A stretch of 64,000 nucleotides of DNA from Siminovitchia acidinfaciens (GCF_003605385.1 NZ_QYTV02000001.1:456249-520248); one strand, 5' to 3'; positions 43,721-52,848 are shown, counted from the stretch's first letter. Numbers and translations: made by a program. Notes: generated from the letters alone by a model not told the origin.

Positions 43721-44032
43721 TTATGGAGCAAAATCAATCTGCCCGGTGATCAGCAGAATAATGATGATGAGCCAAAAGATGAAGAAAGACGATGACAGGA
43801 TGAGTGAGATAAAAGGGAGTGTATTCCTTTCCGTTTTCTTCACCAATCCGATAACAGAAAGTACGATACCTATTCCAGTCAGCGCAAAGGTGATATAGTC
43901 TCCTATCAGGTTCCCGACATTGGCGATTCTGGTCGGAGTGACAAAGACAATGAAAAAGCAGATGATGCCGATTGCCAAGGCAGAAAAACTGATGATTCCA
44001 TGTTTCTTCTGGGGCGTCGGTTTGTTGTTCAA
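43721..44032 (-). CDS. Small integral membrane protein (DUF4190-like)
   Basis: 103 aa with three hydrophobic helices (about 14-32, 45-64, 74-98) after a polar N terminus MNNKPTPQKKHG. The layout resembles DUF4190-type proteins common in bacilli. No catalytic residues. ATG preceded by AAAGGTGG. Confidence 0.65.
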   Translation of the reverse strand: MNNKPTPQKKHGIISFSALAIGIICFFIVFVTPTRIANVGNLIGDYITFALTGIGIVLSVIGLVKKTERNTLPFISLILSSSFFIFWLIIIILLITGQIDFAP

Positions 44033-44306
44033 AAAAGCACCACCTTTCCGAAGGCGATTCCTATTATTTTATTAATACGGCTGTTTGGGTATTTAGGTTT
44101 CAAAGATTGAACTAGGGATTATTTTTTTAAAAAAAGTGCATTTTTTCTGTGGAAGTAGCAACCTTTTAAAAACTAGGCTCAAAGCTAGAATGGTTGAACC
44201 GTTTCATTCTTGGATTCAGACTCGAAAACGGGCAATCAAATGAGGGTTAACATTGTTTTTCATAGGCAATCTCATTAGTAGATATTGCTAGATGAGGTGA
44301 TAGATT

Positions 44307-45035
44307 ATGAGAGCATTGATGACAAAGGAAGACTTTAACAAGAAAGCAGATTTACCAGAATGGCTACCGGAAAGCTATGCCACCTTTCATCAGACAGTGA
44401 CGGATAAGACGTTTCCCTGCTATTTCGGCATGAGCGGTGAATTGAGGGGTGAGTTACGTTATGCATACATATCACAGGATGATTGGTCGAATTTGCCTGC
44501 TGCGCTGCTGGATTTCCTGAAGTTGTTTAAAGACCCGGACCATAAAAGGCATGGTTTGTTCGTTTTTGTAGAGCCTTTTGAGAGGGAAGGAGATTTGGAA
44601 GAATACCGCAGGCAGTTCTGGGACATTTTACAGTATTTGCATGATATTGATGAAGTCGAATGGCCTTCAGATCGGCCGCGCAATCCAAATCACTACTTAT
44701 GGGATTTCCATTTTGATGGCGAACCGATTTTTGTGTTCGGCAATGCTCCCGCGTATAAACAGCGTAAAACGAGGGACTTGGGGCAATCAATGGTTCTTGG
44801 CTTCCAGCCTAGGCGCATTTTCGAGGGGCTGAAAGGCACGGAAAAAGACGGAATCATGTCAAGGGAAAAAGTGCGCCAGCGTGTAGAGGTTTGGGACCAA
44901 TTGCCAAAGCATCCGGATATCAGCCATTTCGGTGACCCTACTCATAACGAATGGAAGCAATTTTTCATTGGGGACGACGCTGAACCAATCACTACAAAAT
45001 GTCCGTTTACCCATAAAGAGATGAAGACAATATAA
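44307..45035 (+). CDS. YqcI/YcgG-family protein
   Basis: 242 aa. The whole length follows the YqcI/YcgG family: TFPCYFGMSGELRGELRYAY near 30-50, FVEPFEREGDLEEYRRQFW (88-106), PNHYLWDFHFDGEPIFVFGN (about 127-146) and SMVLGFQPRRIFEGL (161-175). Cytoplasmic. Biochemical role unknown; members often lie near siderophore or antibiotic-related genes but no such neighbours are present here. Confidence 0.8.
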   Translation: MRALMTKEDFNKKADLPEWLPESYATFHQTVTDKTFPCYFGMSGELRGELRYAYISQDDWSNLPAALLDFLKLFKDPDHKRHGLFVFVEPFEREGDLEEYRRQFWDILQYLHDIDEVEWPSDRPRNPNHYLWDFHFDGEPIFVFGNAPAYKQRKTRDLGQSMVLGFQPRRIFEGLKGTEKDGIMSREKVRQRVEVWDQLPKHPDISHFGDPTHNEWKQFFIGDDAEPITTKCPFTHKEMKTI

Positions 45036-45107
45036 AATTCGGTGTAGCGGTTTCGAGTACATCTGGAAACTAATGCGCTACTCGTTTTAAAAATTAATTT
45101 ATTCTAG

Positions 45108-45133
45108 GCATTCCGTTAAGGAATGCTTTTTTT
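45108..45133 (+). terminator. Terminator of the YqcI-like gene
   Basis: GCATTCC-GTTAA-GGAATGC and seven T. Confidence 0.85.
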
Positions 45134-45200
45134 ATTAGGCCGGATATTTTTTCAGCAGTTCTAACAGACTATGCTTTTCCAATCCTCCCGGATTCTTCGT

Positions 45201-45533
45201 TTATATTTTTCTGTTAGTGGATAATTTCATCAGTAAAAAACACCCTAAATAAGCAATGCAAGTAACCCCGAACAAAGCAAAGACTCCCGGCGTGAAGACT
45301 AAGTATAAACTGAACGGCAATGACCATACGAATGCGATCATCATTAGCGATTGCTTAGATGTTAAGGATGAAATGACCGCTAAACAGGCAGGAAGAAATA
45401 GCATAAGAAATGAGATTACGATTGTATCAGTCCCCGTAATGTTTGAATGAGGGTTAAAAAAGTTGAGCACAGCCCACAAGGTGATGGTGGCTAATCCGCT
45501 TATTACCCCTATATATTTTGCCGCTTTTTGCAT
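45201..45533 (-). CDS. Small integral membrane protein
   Basis: 110 aa from ATG at 45533, seven bases after GGAGGT (the longer frame to 45542 starts inside the RBS). Four hydrophobic segments (about 6-25, 37-58, 62-79 and 85-104). No known family or motif. Confidence 0.65.
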   Translation of the reverse strand: MQKAAKYIGVISGLATITLWAVLNFFNPHSNITGTDTIVISFLMLFLPACLAVISSLTSKQSLMMIAFVWSLPFSLYLVFTPGVFALFGVTCIAYLGCFLLMKLSTNRKI

Positions 45534-45639
45534 TGCGATCACCTCCGATTTTAAATTAAGTTTTATATACTATGAAGTCTTCTTTCCGTTATTTTCCTAT
45601 ATACTATAAAAAAAGAGAAGTTATTAAGAGGGGAATAAT

Positions 45640-46353
45640 ATGAAGATCGGAAAACGGATATTGATTTTTTCGTTTGTGGCTATTGTTGTGGGTATCGCAG
45701 CTTGGATTACCGTCGCTTTTAATGGCTTGCCGTGGAAGGAAAAGGCGGTTGCTGCCAAACTTGAAAACTATTTAGAGGAAAAATATGATCAGGAGTTCAC
45801 TTTGAAAGAGTCCTTCTATAATTTCAAGGATGGAAGTTATGGTGCATGGTTTTATCCTACTGAGGATCCAAAGCTCGAGTTTTACGCTGAGGAAGGATTT
45901 GCGGAGTATACATATGTTGATATTTATCCCGAAGTATTGTGGGCCCGCCAATTGAAGGAGGTGGTCCAGCCAATAGCCAAGGAAGTTTATCCAGAGATTG
46001 AAAAAGTTGATACGGGTTACGTCACCTATGAAAGCTTGGACATTGTAAAAGGACCAGATATCCCTCCTTTCGATAAAGCAGGAGCCATGCTAAGTGTTCG
46101 ACTTGAAGTGGAGGGAGCCTTTTCGGAATCGGATGAGCAATGGAGTAAGGTAGCCGATTTGGTTGAAATAGTGCAGGGGCTGTCACCCGCAATTGATGCT
46201 TCGTTCGATTTTATTGATAAAAAAGAAGGTATTGAAACTTTTATTACGTGCCCGGCCAAGACGGAGGCTGAGATAGGATCAGTTCAGCAAGCGAAGAAAT
46301 CTTGTTCGCTAAGCAAATATAATATGGAGACGGATATGGCTTTGGACGACTAA
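45640..46353 (+). CDS. YfjL-like membrane-anchored protein
   Basis: 237 aa. One N-terminal helix (7-28) and an extracytoplasmic domain with GSYGAWFYPTEDPKLEF and DIYPEVLWARQLKEVVQP; this order resembles YfjL-like Bacillus proteins. Two Cys near the C terminus (ITCPAK and KKSCSLS) could form a disulfide. ATG follows AAGAGGGG. Function unknown. Confidence 0.6.
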   Translation: MKIGKRILIFSFVAIVVGIAAWITVAFNGLPWKEKAVAAKLENYLEEKYDQEFTLKESFYNFKDGSYGAWFYPTEDPKLEFYAEEGFAEYTYVDIYPEVLWARQLKEVVQPIAKEVYPEIEKVDTGYVTYESLDIVKGPDIPPFDKAGAMLSVRLEVEGAFSESDEQWSKVADLVEIVQGLSPAIDASFDFIDKKEGIETFITCPAKTEAEIGSVQQAKKSCSLSKYNMETDMALDD

Positions 46354-46390
46354 CTCTGTAACTTTTTTCAAGTTGAACCGTCTAATTAAG

Positions 46391-46514
46391 AAAGGCGTAA
46401 GGCGCCCGCCTATCGGCGACAAGCACAAGGCGAATTGCGAGGAGGCAGCTCCTCAGCCACCACAGCAATTTGACTTGTGACCTCGAGCCGATGGCGCCTG
46501 GAGCTAGACATTTA
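46391..46514. repeat. Dispersed intergenic element (GGCGCC...GGCGCC type)
   Basis: Starts AAAGGCGTAAGGCGCCCGCC and ends ATGGCGCCTGGAGCTAGACA, an element of about 120 bases that I recognise as common between genes in Bacillus-type genomes. The GGCGCC blocks near both ends (46401, 46493) and CGAGG...CCTCAG parts would fold into a branched structure. A truncated relative (AAAAGCGTAAGTGCCTGTCTAG) lies at 25293. Confidence 0.65.
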
Positions 46515-46533
46515 TAGAAAGGGGGATCAATGG

Positions 46534-47433
46534 ATGAAAAAGAGATGCTTGAATTGTTTGCTTGCTGCCTTTCTTCTCATCTTTTTGGGTGCGTGCAGCT
46601 CAGGTAGTTCCGAAGAATCAAAGTCAACCAACGAAATGGCCAAGATGGATTCGACGGCCGGTTCGAATGAGATTGCGATGAACCAAGAGGAGATGTCTAC
46701 CTCAGAAGATAAGGCTGTTGATCAGCCGGAAAAGATGCTGGACGAAAGAATGATCATCCACCGCGCAAACCTGGATGTTCGGGTGAAGAGTCTGGAAAAA
46801 GCCCAGCAGAATATCGAGAGAAAAGTGAAGGAATATGGCGGCTACGTCGTGGAAGCTAATGAATATCGAGATGAAAATGAACTGATGAGCGGCCATATGA
46901 TCGTCCGGATTCCGGAAAAACATTTTCAGGCATTTTTGAAAAACGCAGAGGAAGCCGCTGCTGAAGTTTTGAGCAGAAATGTCTCTGGGCAGGACGTAAC
47001 GGAGGAATACGTGGATTTGGAGTCGCGCTTGAGATCGAAGCGGGCCGTGGAGGAACGGCTGCTTGATTTTATGAAGGAAGCGCAAAAGACCGAGGATCTT
47101 TTGAAAATTTCCAGTGACTTGGCGAAAGTACAGGAAGACATTGAAGTCCTTGTCGGGAAAATGAAATATCTTGAAAATCAGACGGCCTTTTCAACTGTGG
47201 AAATATTCGCGAATGAAAGCAAGGTCGTTATTCCTGGCGTGGGCGACGGTGACCTGGATACATGGGAGAAAACGAAAAAGCAATTGGCTGTCAGCCTGAA
47301 CTTTTTGCTTGCTACAGCATCAGGGGTGGTTGTGTTTTTTGTGGGGAACCTGCCGATCATTCTTCTTTTGGGATTGATTGGAGTGGGAGTTTATTATTTA
47401 GTGCGAAGGAAAAGAAAGAATCCGAAGGAATGA
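46534..47433 (+). CDS. DUF4349-type lipoprotein
   Basis: 299 aa from ATG at 46534 (AAGGGGG before). Signal peptide with lipobox LGAC (Cys about 22), polar linker to about 70, then the DUF4349 domain: MIIHRANLDVRVKSLEKAQQ, GYVVEANEYRDENELMSGHM, a coiled coil (VDLESRLRSKRAVEERLLDF ... LAKVQEDIEVLVGKM), and a C-terminal transmembrane helix (about 260-290) followed by RRKRK. Anchored at both ends to the membrane. Function unknown; may sense or stabilise the envelope. Confidence 0.8.
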   Translation: MKKRCLNCLLAAFLLIFLGACSSGSSEESKSTNEMAKMDSTAGSNEIAMNQEEMSTSEDKAVDQPEKMLDERMIIHRANLDVRVKSLEKAQQNIERKVKEYGGYVVEANEYRDENELMSGHMIVRIPEKHFQAFLKNAEEAAAEVLSRNVSGQDVTEEYVDLESRLRSKRAVEERLLDFMKEAQKTEDLLKISSDLAKVQEDIEVLVGKMKYLENQTAFSTVEIFANESKVVIPGVGDGDLDTWEKTKKQLAVSLNFLLATASGVVVFFVGNLPIILLLGLIGVGVYYLVRRKRKNPKE

Positions 47434-47756
47434 GGCTTGAAAATTTATAATTTTGCGTTAAAACAGGGTGAGTATACATCTATAAAAGCGGGGTGGGCAG
47501 CGGCCGCTCTCGAGGAGAAGGGCTGTGGGCAAACTGTTTAGATGACTGGATCTATGCCCCACGGGAAGTTATGTTTTACCCCGGCTATCGTTATGATAAA
47601 ACCATAAAAAAAGGTCAACCAGAAATATTTTCTTTTCTGGCTGACCTTACAATAGGAACGAAGCAGCTCAGTTGAAGAGTGTTGTTTAACTTTATTAAAA
47701 CAATCGGCCCTTTTTAATGGAAGTCTCTGTTAAACTACAAGGTTGATAATTGGTCA
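47434..47756. other. Intergenic region with hairpin
   Basis: No gene seen; a 60-codon frame over it has no RBS and an odd composition. AAGGTCA...CCAGAA / TTCTGG...TGACCTT (47611-47648) with seven T on the minus strand is a terminator-like hairpin. Confidence 0.45.
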
Positions 47757-47800
47757 AAAGGAATGGGAAACCCTATGGATATAGGGTTTTCCATTCCTTT
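47757..47800. terminator. Bidirectional terminator
   Basis: Twenty-base arms beginning AAAGGAATGGGAAACCC with one G-T wobble, 4-nt loop GGAT. It ends 19 bases before the stop of the DinB gene on the minus strand. Confidence 0.85.
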
Positions 47801-47818
47801 TACTAACAAATTTGTTCG

Positions 47819-48322
47819 TTACAGTGGTGGGTTTTCCACGCCTAAATGAATCCAATCTTCTTTTGGTGGTCCATAAACACCAAAAGGTTTTATTCCTGCT
47901 TGACGCATAAGAATTGTAGCTTGTCCACGATGATGAACAATGTGCTTGATTAGTCCCATTAAAATTTGAGCATTAGTTTCTTCCCTGCCAAATGCAGTTT
48001 GCACTTCCTTCAAAGAGTCGTCTGTCCATTGTTCTTCGATTACTTTGATCGCAGAAGAACTTATGTGTTTAAAGGTTTCAGCAATTTCTTTAGCCGAGTT
48101 AGGGACATTTTCTGCATTTTCTACTTCATCTACTTTCAACCCGAAGTGAGCTAAATATTCTGGAATATTTGTTGTGAAATGCCAAACAATTCTTCCCAAA
48201 GTACGCCCTTCTGAGTAAACTTTTTGTTTCAATGAATCATCAGTTAAACCATCCAAAACCTTTTGAGTTAGCGTTGCCTCCCAATTCCATTCTCTAATAA
48301 AATCTGCAATCGTTACATACAT
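47819..48322 (-). CDS. DinB-family protein
   Basis: 167 aa from ATG at 48322 with GGAGGG 12 bases upstream; the GTG at 48349 has no RBS. Four-helix DinB fold; metal ligands expected at the His of GRIVWHFTT (about 47) and the His residues of LIKHIVHHRGQA (about 128-132). Second DinB-type protein in the window, only distantly similar to the one at 18205. Likely thiol-linked detoxification enzyme, substrate unknown. Confidence 0.8.
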   Translation of the reverse strand: MYVTIADFIREWNWEATLTQKVLDGLTDDSLKQKVYSEGRTLGRIVWHFTTNIPEYLAHFGLKVDEVENAENVPNSAKEIAETFKHISSSAIKVIEEQWTDDSLKEVQTAFGREETNAQILMGLIKHIVHHRGQATILMRQAGIKPFGVYGPPKEDWIHLGVENPPL

Positions 48323-48630
48323 ATTATTTATAATCCCTCCATAATCCACATTTCTATGATTTTTCCGGAAGAAATATTATAAAACATTCGTTTGTGTTTT
48401 TCGACTCTCCTTCCTTACGATCTTTCGTTAGTTCGGTAATTGCTGCACATTGAGTTTTCACAGTCGCAAACTGCCATATGTGCTTTCATTTCAAATAAAA
48501 ATGATGTTAATACAAATTCTTTAATATGCTGATTGATGCTTTCGTTACTATGACTATCAACAAATATAAACCAAGTAAGATAATTATAGTATTATCTTAT
48601 TATTTTCCTGGCTTTTAATAAGAATACAAA

Positions 48631-48677
48631 AAGAAATGACTCTCCCTTGCTTAGACCGGCGAGGAGAGTCATTTCTT
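48631..48677. terminator. Strong orphan terminator
   Basis: Perfect 15-bp stem AAGAAATGACTCTCC / GGAGAGTCATTTCTT. The stem can act on either strand; A-rich before and T-rich after. Confidence 0.7.
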
Positions 48678-48719
48678 CTTATCAGGTAACTGCACTTCTT
48701 ACAATGTAGCTCATATGCC

Positions 48720-48751
48720 GGGATGCCAGCAGCAGCTGGCGTCCCTTTTTT
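48720..48751 (+). terminator. Strong orphan terminator
   Basis: GGGATGCCAGC-AGCA-GCTGGCGTCCC (one G-T pair) followed by six T and an AT-rich tail. About 230 bases before the NrnB gene. Confidence 0.8.
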
Positions 48752-48984
48752 ATTTTATGATGGTACCTTCTAAAGTAGAACTATCAGGTTTGTTTTTCCC
48801 TAAGAATAAATAATGGTTTGAACAGTGCCTTGTATTGTATGCAACACTGAAAAGGAATGAAAGAAAACGCTGTACTTAAAAGTGATCTTAATGAGTGGAG
48901 CACTGAAAGGTGTCAATGGAAAATTAAGTTTTTACCTCAATAATTTTTATCATTTAAACCGATACTACATGCTGAGGTGAGAAC

Positions 48985-50175
48985 ATGTATAAGCTGTTGA
49001 CTCATAATGATCTGGACGGAGTTGGATGCGGTATTTTGGCGAAACTCGCTTTTAGAAAAGATGTCAAGGTCCGTTACAGTTCCGGGGCGGGACTCGCTCG
49101 CGAAGTTGAATGGTTTTTTGAAAATGATGATCGTGATACCTTTTTGTTTATTACGGATTTGTCCGTAAATGAAGAAAATGAAGAAAGACTTCAAACATTT
49201 CATGAGGCGGGTGGGAAGGTACGGCTCCTTGATCATCATAAAACGGCATTGCATTTTAACGATTATGAATGGGGCCAGGTCAAAGTCGAAGACGATGAAG
49301 GAAAGTTAACCTCTGCGACTTCTTTATTTTATAAATATCTCGTTGATCATAACCTCTTGGAGCCGACCGAGGTTGTAGCTGAATTTGTCGAGCTTGTCAG
49401 ACAGTATGATACCTGGGAATGGGAGAAAAACGGCAATCACCAGGCCCATCGATTGAACGCGCTCTTTTTTTTGGTGTCGATTGAGGAATTTGAAGAGAAA
49501 ATGATCGGCAGGCTGAAAACAAGCGCTCACTTTGATTTTGATGAGTTTGAAAAGAAGATTTTGGACATGGATGAGCATAAAATGGATCGCTATATCCGGC
49601 GAAAAAAGCATGAGCTTGTTCAGACACAAGTGGGCGGCCTTTTTGCCGGAGTCGTTTATGCGGAATCATATCATTCGGAACTTGGAAATGAACTCGGTAA
49701 AGAATACCCACATCTTGATTACATCGCTATTTTAAATATGGGTGGAAAAAGGATGGGTTTTCGAACGATCCACGATCATGTGGACGTCTCTGAGGTTGCA
49801 GGACATTTTGGAGGCGGCGGTCACGCGAAAGCCGCTGGCTGCTCCTTAAATGAAGAAGCCTATAGACAGTTTGTCGTGGAAACTTTTCATATAGAGCCAT
49901 TACGGGAGGATGCTAAAAGGAATCGCTATAACTTGAAACACTCCTTATTCGGCTCCTTGTACAAAAACTCGAAAGAGGAGGTCTTTCTCCTATATCCATT
50001 AAATGAAACCGACTGGGCCATCGATCACTATAACAATAGGTTGGATAAGACCTTTTCCAGTTTCGATGAAGCAGAAGTTTTTCTAAAAAGAAATTATGGC
50101 GTATGGCTTGTAAGAGATGAGACATTTGTTAATTACCTAATGGAAGAGGTAAAGGCGAGCAGGGGGAGTGAGTAG
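48985..50175 (+). CDS. nrnB: DHH-family phosphoesterase, NrnB-like oligoribonuclease
   Basis: 396 aa. DHH motif I THNDLDGVGCG (6-16), motif II FLFITDLSVNE (50-60), DHH at 83-85 (LLDHHKT), motif IV with TSATSLFY, and DHHA1-type GGGGHAKAAGC near 275-285. The order and size match B. subtilis NrnB (YngD), which degrades short RNA oligomers (nanoRNA) to mononucleotides with Mn. ATG at 48985 after GAGGTGAG. Confidence 0.85.
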   Translation: MYKLLTHNDLDGVGCGILAKLAFRKDVKVRYSSGAGLAREVEWFFENDDRDTFLFITDLSVNEENEERLQTFHEAGGKVRLLDHHKTALHFNDYEWGQVKVEDDEGKLTSATSLFYKYLVDHNLLEPTEVVAEFVELVRQYDTWEWEKNGNHQAHRLNALFFLVSIEEFEEKMIGRLKTSAHFDFDEFEKKILDMDEHKMDRYIRRKKHELVQTQVGGLFAGVVYAESYHSELGNELGKEYPHLDYIAILNMGGKRMGFRTIHDHVDVSEVAGHFGGGGHAKAAGCSLNEEAYRQFVVETFHIEPLREDAKRNRYNLKHSLFGSLYKNSKEEVFLLYPLNETDWAIDHYNNRLDKTFSSFDEAEVFLKRNYGVWLVRDETFVNYLMEEVKASRGSE

Positions 50176-50229
50176 ACCAGGTTTGCTGTGGAAACATAAC
50201 AACTAGAAATCTGAGGTCAGGTGTTTTAT

Positions 50230-50964
50230 ATGAAAAAATTAGCGTTGTTCATCTTTGTCCTTTTTATCTCATTCCTGCCATCGCCAGCATTTGCAGAACA
50301 GCAAATACCTATCTTGATCTATCACTCAATCGATGAGTACAAGGGAGTCGGTGCGAAAGAATTGTATGTAACCCCGGAAAATTTCGAGAAACAAATGATG
50401 TATTTGCGGGACCATGGATTCACATTATTAACATTTGAACGTTGGAGGGACATTCATAAAGTAAACAAACCGATCTTTATTACGTTTGATGATGGCTACA
50501 AGAATAATTTACATGTCTTTTCGACTTTTAAAAAGCTGGAGACCGAAAGTTTTAAGCCTGCGGGAACTCTTTTTGTCATCTCTGACTTTATTGGCCGATC
50601 GAATCGATTATCAAAAACGGATCTAAAAATGATGGCAGATTCAGGCTTGCTCTCCATCCAGTCCCATACGGCTACACATCCAGATTTAACAAATATAAAA
50701 AATTTCGATTATGAACTGGGAGTGTCCAAAGAAAAGATTCAAAAAATAACGGGCAAACCGGTCATTGCACTTGCGTACCCGTACGGAAAATTTAATGACA
50801 AGGTCATATCGGAAACGAAGAAGTACTATAAGTTCGGAATTGCAACAATCCCTGAGCCATTTTCCGAAAAAGGCACGAAGAATGAGCTTTACAAATTACC
50901 GCGAATATATATTAAGTATTCAACAACGATGGACGAATTTGCGGAGATTGTTGAGAGGAAGTAA
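50230..50964 (+). CDS. Secreted polysaccharide deacetylase
   Basis: 244 aa from ATG at 50230. Signal peptide (1-22). NodB domain: ILIYHSIDEYKG, motif 1 TFDDGYK (metal Asp), motif 2 SHTATHPDL (two His), then LAYPYGKFND. It removes acetyl groups from a cell-wall or capsule polysaccharide (peptidoglycan or poly-N-acetylglucosamine), acting outside the membrane. Thirty-odd bases after nrnB with its own RBS; the two may be co-transcribed. Confidence 0.85.
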   Translation: MKKLALFIFVLFISFLPSPAFAEQQIPILIYHSIDEYKGVGAKELYVTPENFEKQMMYLRDHGFTLLTFERWRDIHKVNKPIFITFDDGYKNNLHVFSTFKKLETESFKPAGTLFVISDFIGRSNRLSKTDLKMMADSGLLSIQSHTATHPDLTNIKNFDYELGVSKEKIQKITGKPVIALAYPYGKFNDKVISETKKYYKFGIATIPEPFSEKGTKNELYKLPRIYIKYSTTMDEFAEIVERK

Positions 50965-51260
50965 AGGCGGGTCAATTTCGGATGACAATATATTGGATAA
51001 TTTTAAGCTACCAAATCCATGCGGTTTTTTTGAAAAAAATGACCGTATGGATTTTCTTCTTCGTACAGGGAGCCCACTAGCAGAGAGGGGCAGCGGGTCT
51101 ATTGTGGAATGGACCTGCCACAGCCCTTTCTACATTTGAAATGGTGAACATACTTCAGGCGACATGCCTGCAAAATCCGAAAAGTTGTTTGTTGGGTAAC
51201 CGAGAGAGGTTCATAGTGATTGAGAAAGCGAAAAAATTGTTGGTAGGGTACTCCCCCTAA
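50965..51260. other. Intergenic region before the repeat array
   Basis: No gene seen. ATCCATGCGG / CCGTATGGAT (51014-51053) is a weak hairpin that may end the deacetylase transcript. 51210-51255 (TTCATAGTGATTGAGAAAGC and GGGTACTCC) resembles the sequence that follows the array at 51729-51775. Confidence 0.4.
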
Positions 51261-51728
51261 GTGACAGCCGTACCGGAAAAAAAGCTGACAGGGCCACTAA
51301 GAAGGGGTCTAAGTGACCGACGTGTGCGAAAAAAAACTGATACGGTCACTAAGAAGGAGCCTAAGTGACCGCCGTGTGCGAAAAAAAGCTGACACGGTCA
51401 CTAAGAAGGGGTCTAAGTGACCGACGTTTGCGAAAAAAGCTGACACGGTCACTAAGAAGGGGTCTAAGTGACCGCCGCGCCAGAAAAAAAGCTGACACGG
51501 TCACTAAGAAGGGGTCTAAGTGACCGCCGCGCCAGATAAAAAGCTGCCACGGTCACTAAGAAAGGCTCTAAGTGACCGACGTTTGCGAAAAAAAGCTGAT
51601 ACGGTCACTAAGAAGGAGTCTTAGTGACCGCCGCGCCGGAAAAAAAGCCGATACGGTCACTAAGAATGAGCCTAAGTGACCGACGCACCGGAAAAAAGCT
51701 GATACGGTCACTAAGAAGAGCTGTGAAG
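51261..51728. repeat. Nine tandem 52-bp hairpin repeats
   Basis: Units begin with GTGACCG at 51261 (GTGACAG variant), 51313, 51365, 51417, 51468, 51520, 51572, 51624 and 51676. Each has GTGACCG near its start and CGGTCAC about 23 bases later, so each can form a hairpin, followed by TAAGAAGGRGYCTAA. The first arm is followed by a variable 9-base block (ACGTGTGCG, CCGCGCCAG, ACGTTTGCG, CCGCGCCGG and others). Similar degenerate sequence flanks the array. No coding frame. Confidence 0.9.
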
Positions 51729-52030
51729 AGTTCATAGTGACCGAGAAATCGAACAAATCGATTTTGGGGTAACCAAGAAATAAATTGTACGTTGTGCCCC
51801 CTATAGGTATTGCACGGTTCTAAAACACCGAAATCAATTGTTTCTAATTAAAAAGTCCAAACCACTTCGAAAGGCCCGCAGCTAGTTATTCTGATCAAGT
51901 CCGTCAGATTTTCTACACGAAAATTCGATTAGGCCCAAGCTTTGTCAGATTAATAAAACATTGTTGACTCAATGAGTTACAATTAATATTCAGGACGCAT
52001 CTAAATCTAATGGACAAGAGGTGCCGCACT
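51729..52030. other. Intergenic region after the repeat array
   Basis: 300 bases, no gene. The start (TTCATAGTGACCGAGAAATC) is a degenerate flank of the array; the AT-rich end presumably holds the glpP promoter. Confidence 0.35.
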
Positions 52031-52624
52031 ATGAACATGGAAAAAGTTTTTGAAGAGAGATTGAAGAAGTACAAGCTGATTGCTGCCATTAAAGAGCCCA
52101 AGTCAATTGAGAAGGTAATTAAGTACAAAGATAACATTTCTGCTGTCATTTTGATGACGGGAAATATTTTAAACGTGAAACAGTATGTGGATGTGCTTCA
52201 AAGTGAGGGGCTTCCTGTCATTTTGCATGTCGAGAAGATTGGCGGATTGCAGGTGGATCAATATGGAATTGATTTTATTATCGATTATATTAAGCCGTTT
52301 GGGATTGTCACGACAAAATCTGGAATTATTAAACGGGCTAAATCAAGAGGGATGTTTGTTGTTCAAAGGATTTTTTTAATAGATACAGAGGTTTACGAGC
52401 ATTTGCTGAACAGTTTGGAACACCTGCAGGCAGATATCGTAGAAATCATGCCGAGCCGGGCGCCGGATTTTCTGGACAAGCTGTCAGGCGCTTCTCCTGT
52501 CCCTGTCATCACGGGAGGGTTGCTTTCCACAGTTAACCATGCAAAAGAGGCTTTGGAACATGGAGCCGCTGCAGTTACAACCTCCAATACGGAAATGTGG
52601 AAACTGGATATGAACAATCTTTAA
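52031..52624 (+). CDS. glpP: Glycerol-3-phosphate-responsive antiterminator GlpP
   Basis: 197 aa from ATG at 52031 (AAGAGGTG before). The GlpP family is a TIM-barrel-like RNA-binding antiterminator that binds glycerol-3-phosphate: LIAAIKEPKSIEKVI, ISAVILMTGNILNVK, LPVILHVEKIGGLQ, VEIMPSRAPDF and ITGGLL. In B. subtilis it lets transcription pass leader terminators of glpFK, glpD and glpTQ. Here a leader terminator lies just after it and before ugpB. Confidence 0.9.
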   Translation: MNMEKVFEERLKKYKLIAAIKEPKSIEKVIKYKDNISAVILMTGNILNVKQYVDVLQSEGLPVILHVEKIGGLQVDQYGIDFIIDYIKPFGIVTTKSGIIKRAKSRGMFVVQRIFLIDTEVYEHLLNSLEHLQADIVEIMPSRAPDFLDKLSGASPVPVITGGLLSTVNHAKEALEHGAAAVTTSNTEMWKLDMNNL

Positions 52625-52641
52625 GTAATCTTTACAATACA

Positions 52642-52762
52642 TTTATAACAAATAAACAATAGTCTAGTATATTGATAATTGAAAAGTACATAGCAAACAG
52701 GCGCAATGAGAGAGGCCGCAAATATCTGTTGTTGAAGAACAGTATATTTGCGGTCTCTTTTT
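52642..52762 (+). promoter_or_regulatory. ugp leader: promoter and probable GlpP-controlled terminator
   Basis: TTTATA (52642-52647), 17 bases, TAGTAT (52665-52670) form a plausible promoter. The transcript would soon meet a 15-bp stem, AGAGGCCGCAAATAT (52711-52725) with complement at 52744-52758, and a T-run. Such a terminator between promoter and first gene fits GlpP antitermination, and glpP lies immediately upstream. Confidence 0.65.
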
Positions 52763-52848
52763 GTTGGAAAGGGGGATTTTAAAAGACGGCAATAAAAAGC
52801 TCCAATTTTACTAGGACAATAACTTACTTTGAAAGAGGTTGAAAATCA

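Larger units (their letters stand above)
48323..48984. other. Divergent intergenic region with two orphan terminators
   Basis: 660 bases between divergent genes and no coding frame. Contains two strong plus-strand terminators (48631-48677 and 48720-48751). Some untranslated transcript must end there, or they act as leader attenuators of the nuclease gene. Confidence 0.5.

Noticed and set aside
47493-47675. 60-aa plus-strand frame
   Set aside because: No RBS, odd composition and it runs through a terminator-like hairpin.
51261-51728. CRISPR array
   Set aside because: Units are contiguous and similar over the full 52 bases; there are no unique spacers of constant length and no cas genes in the window.
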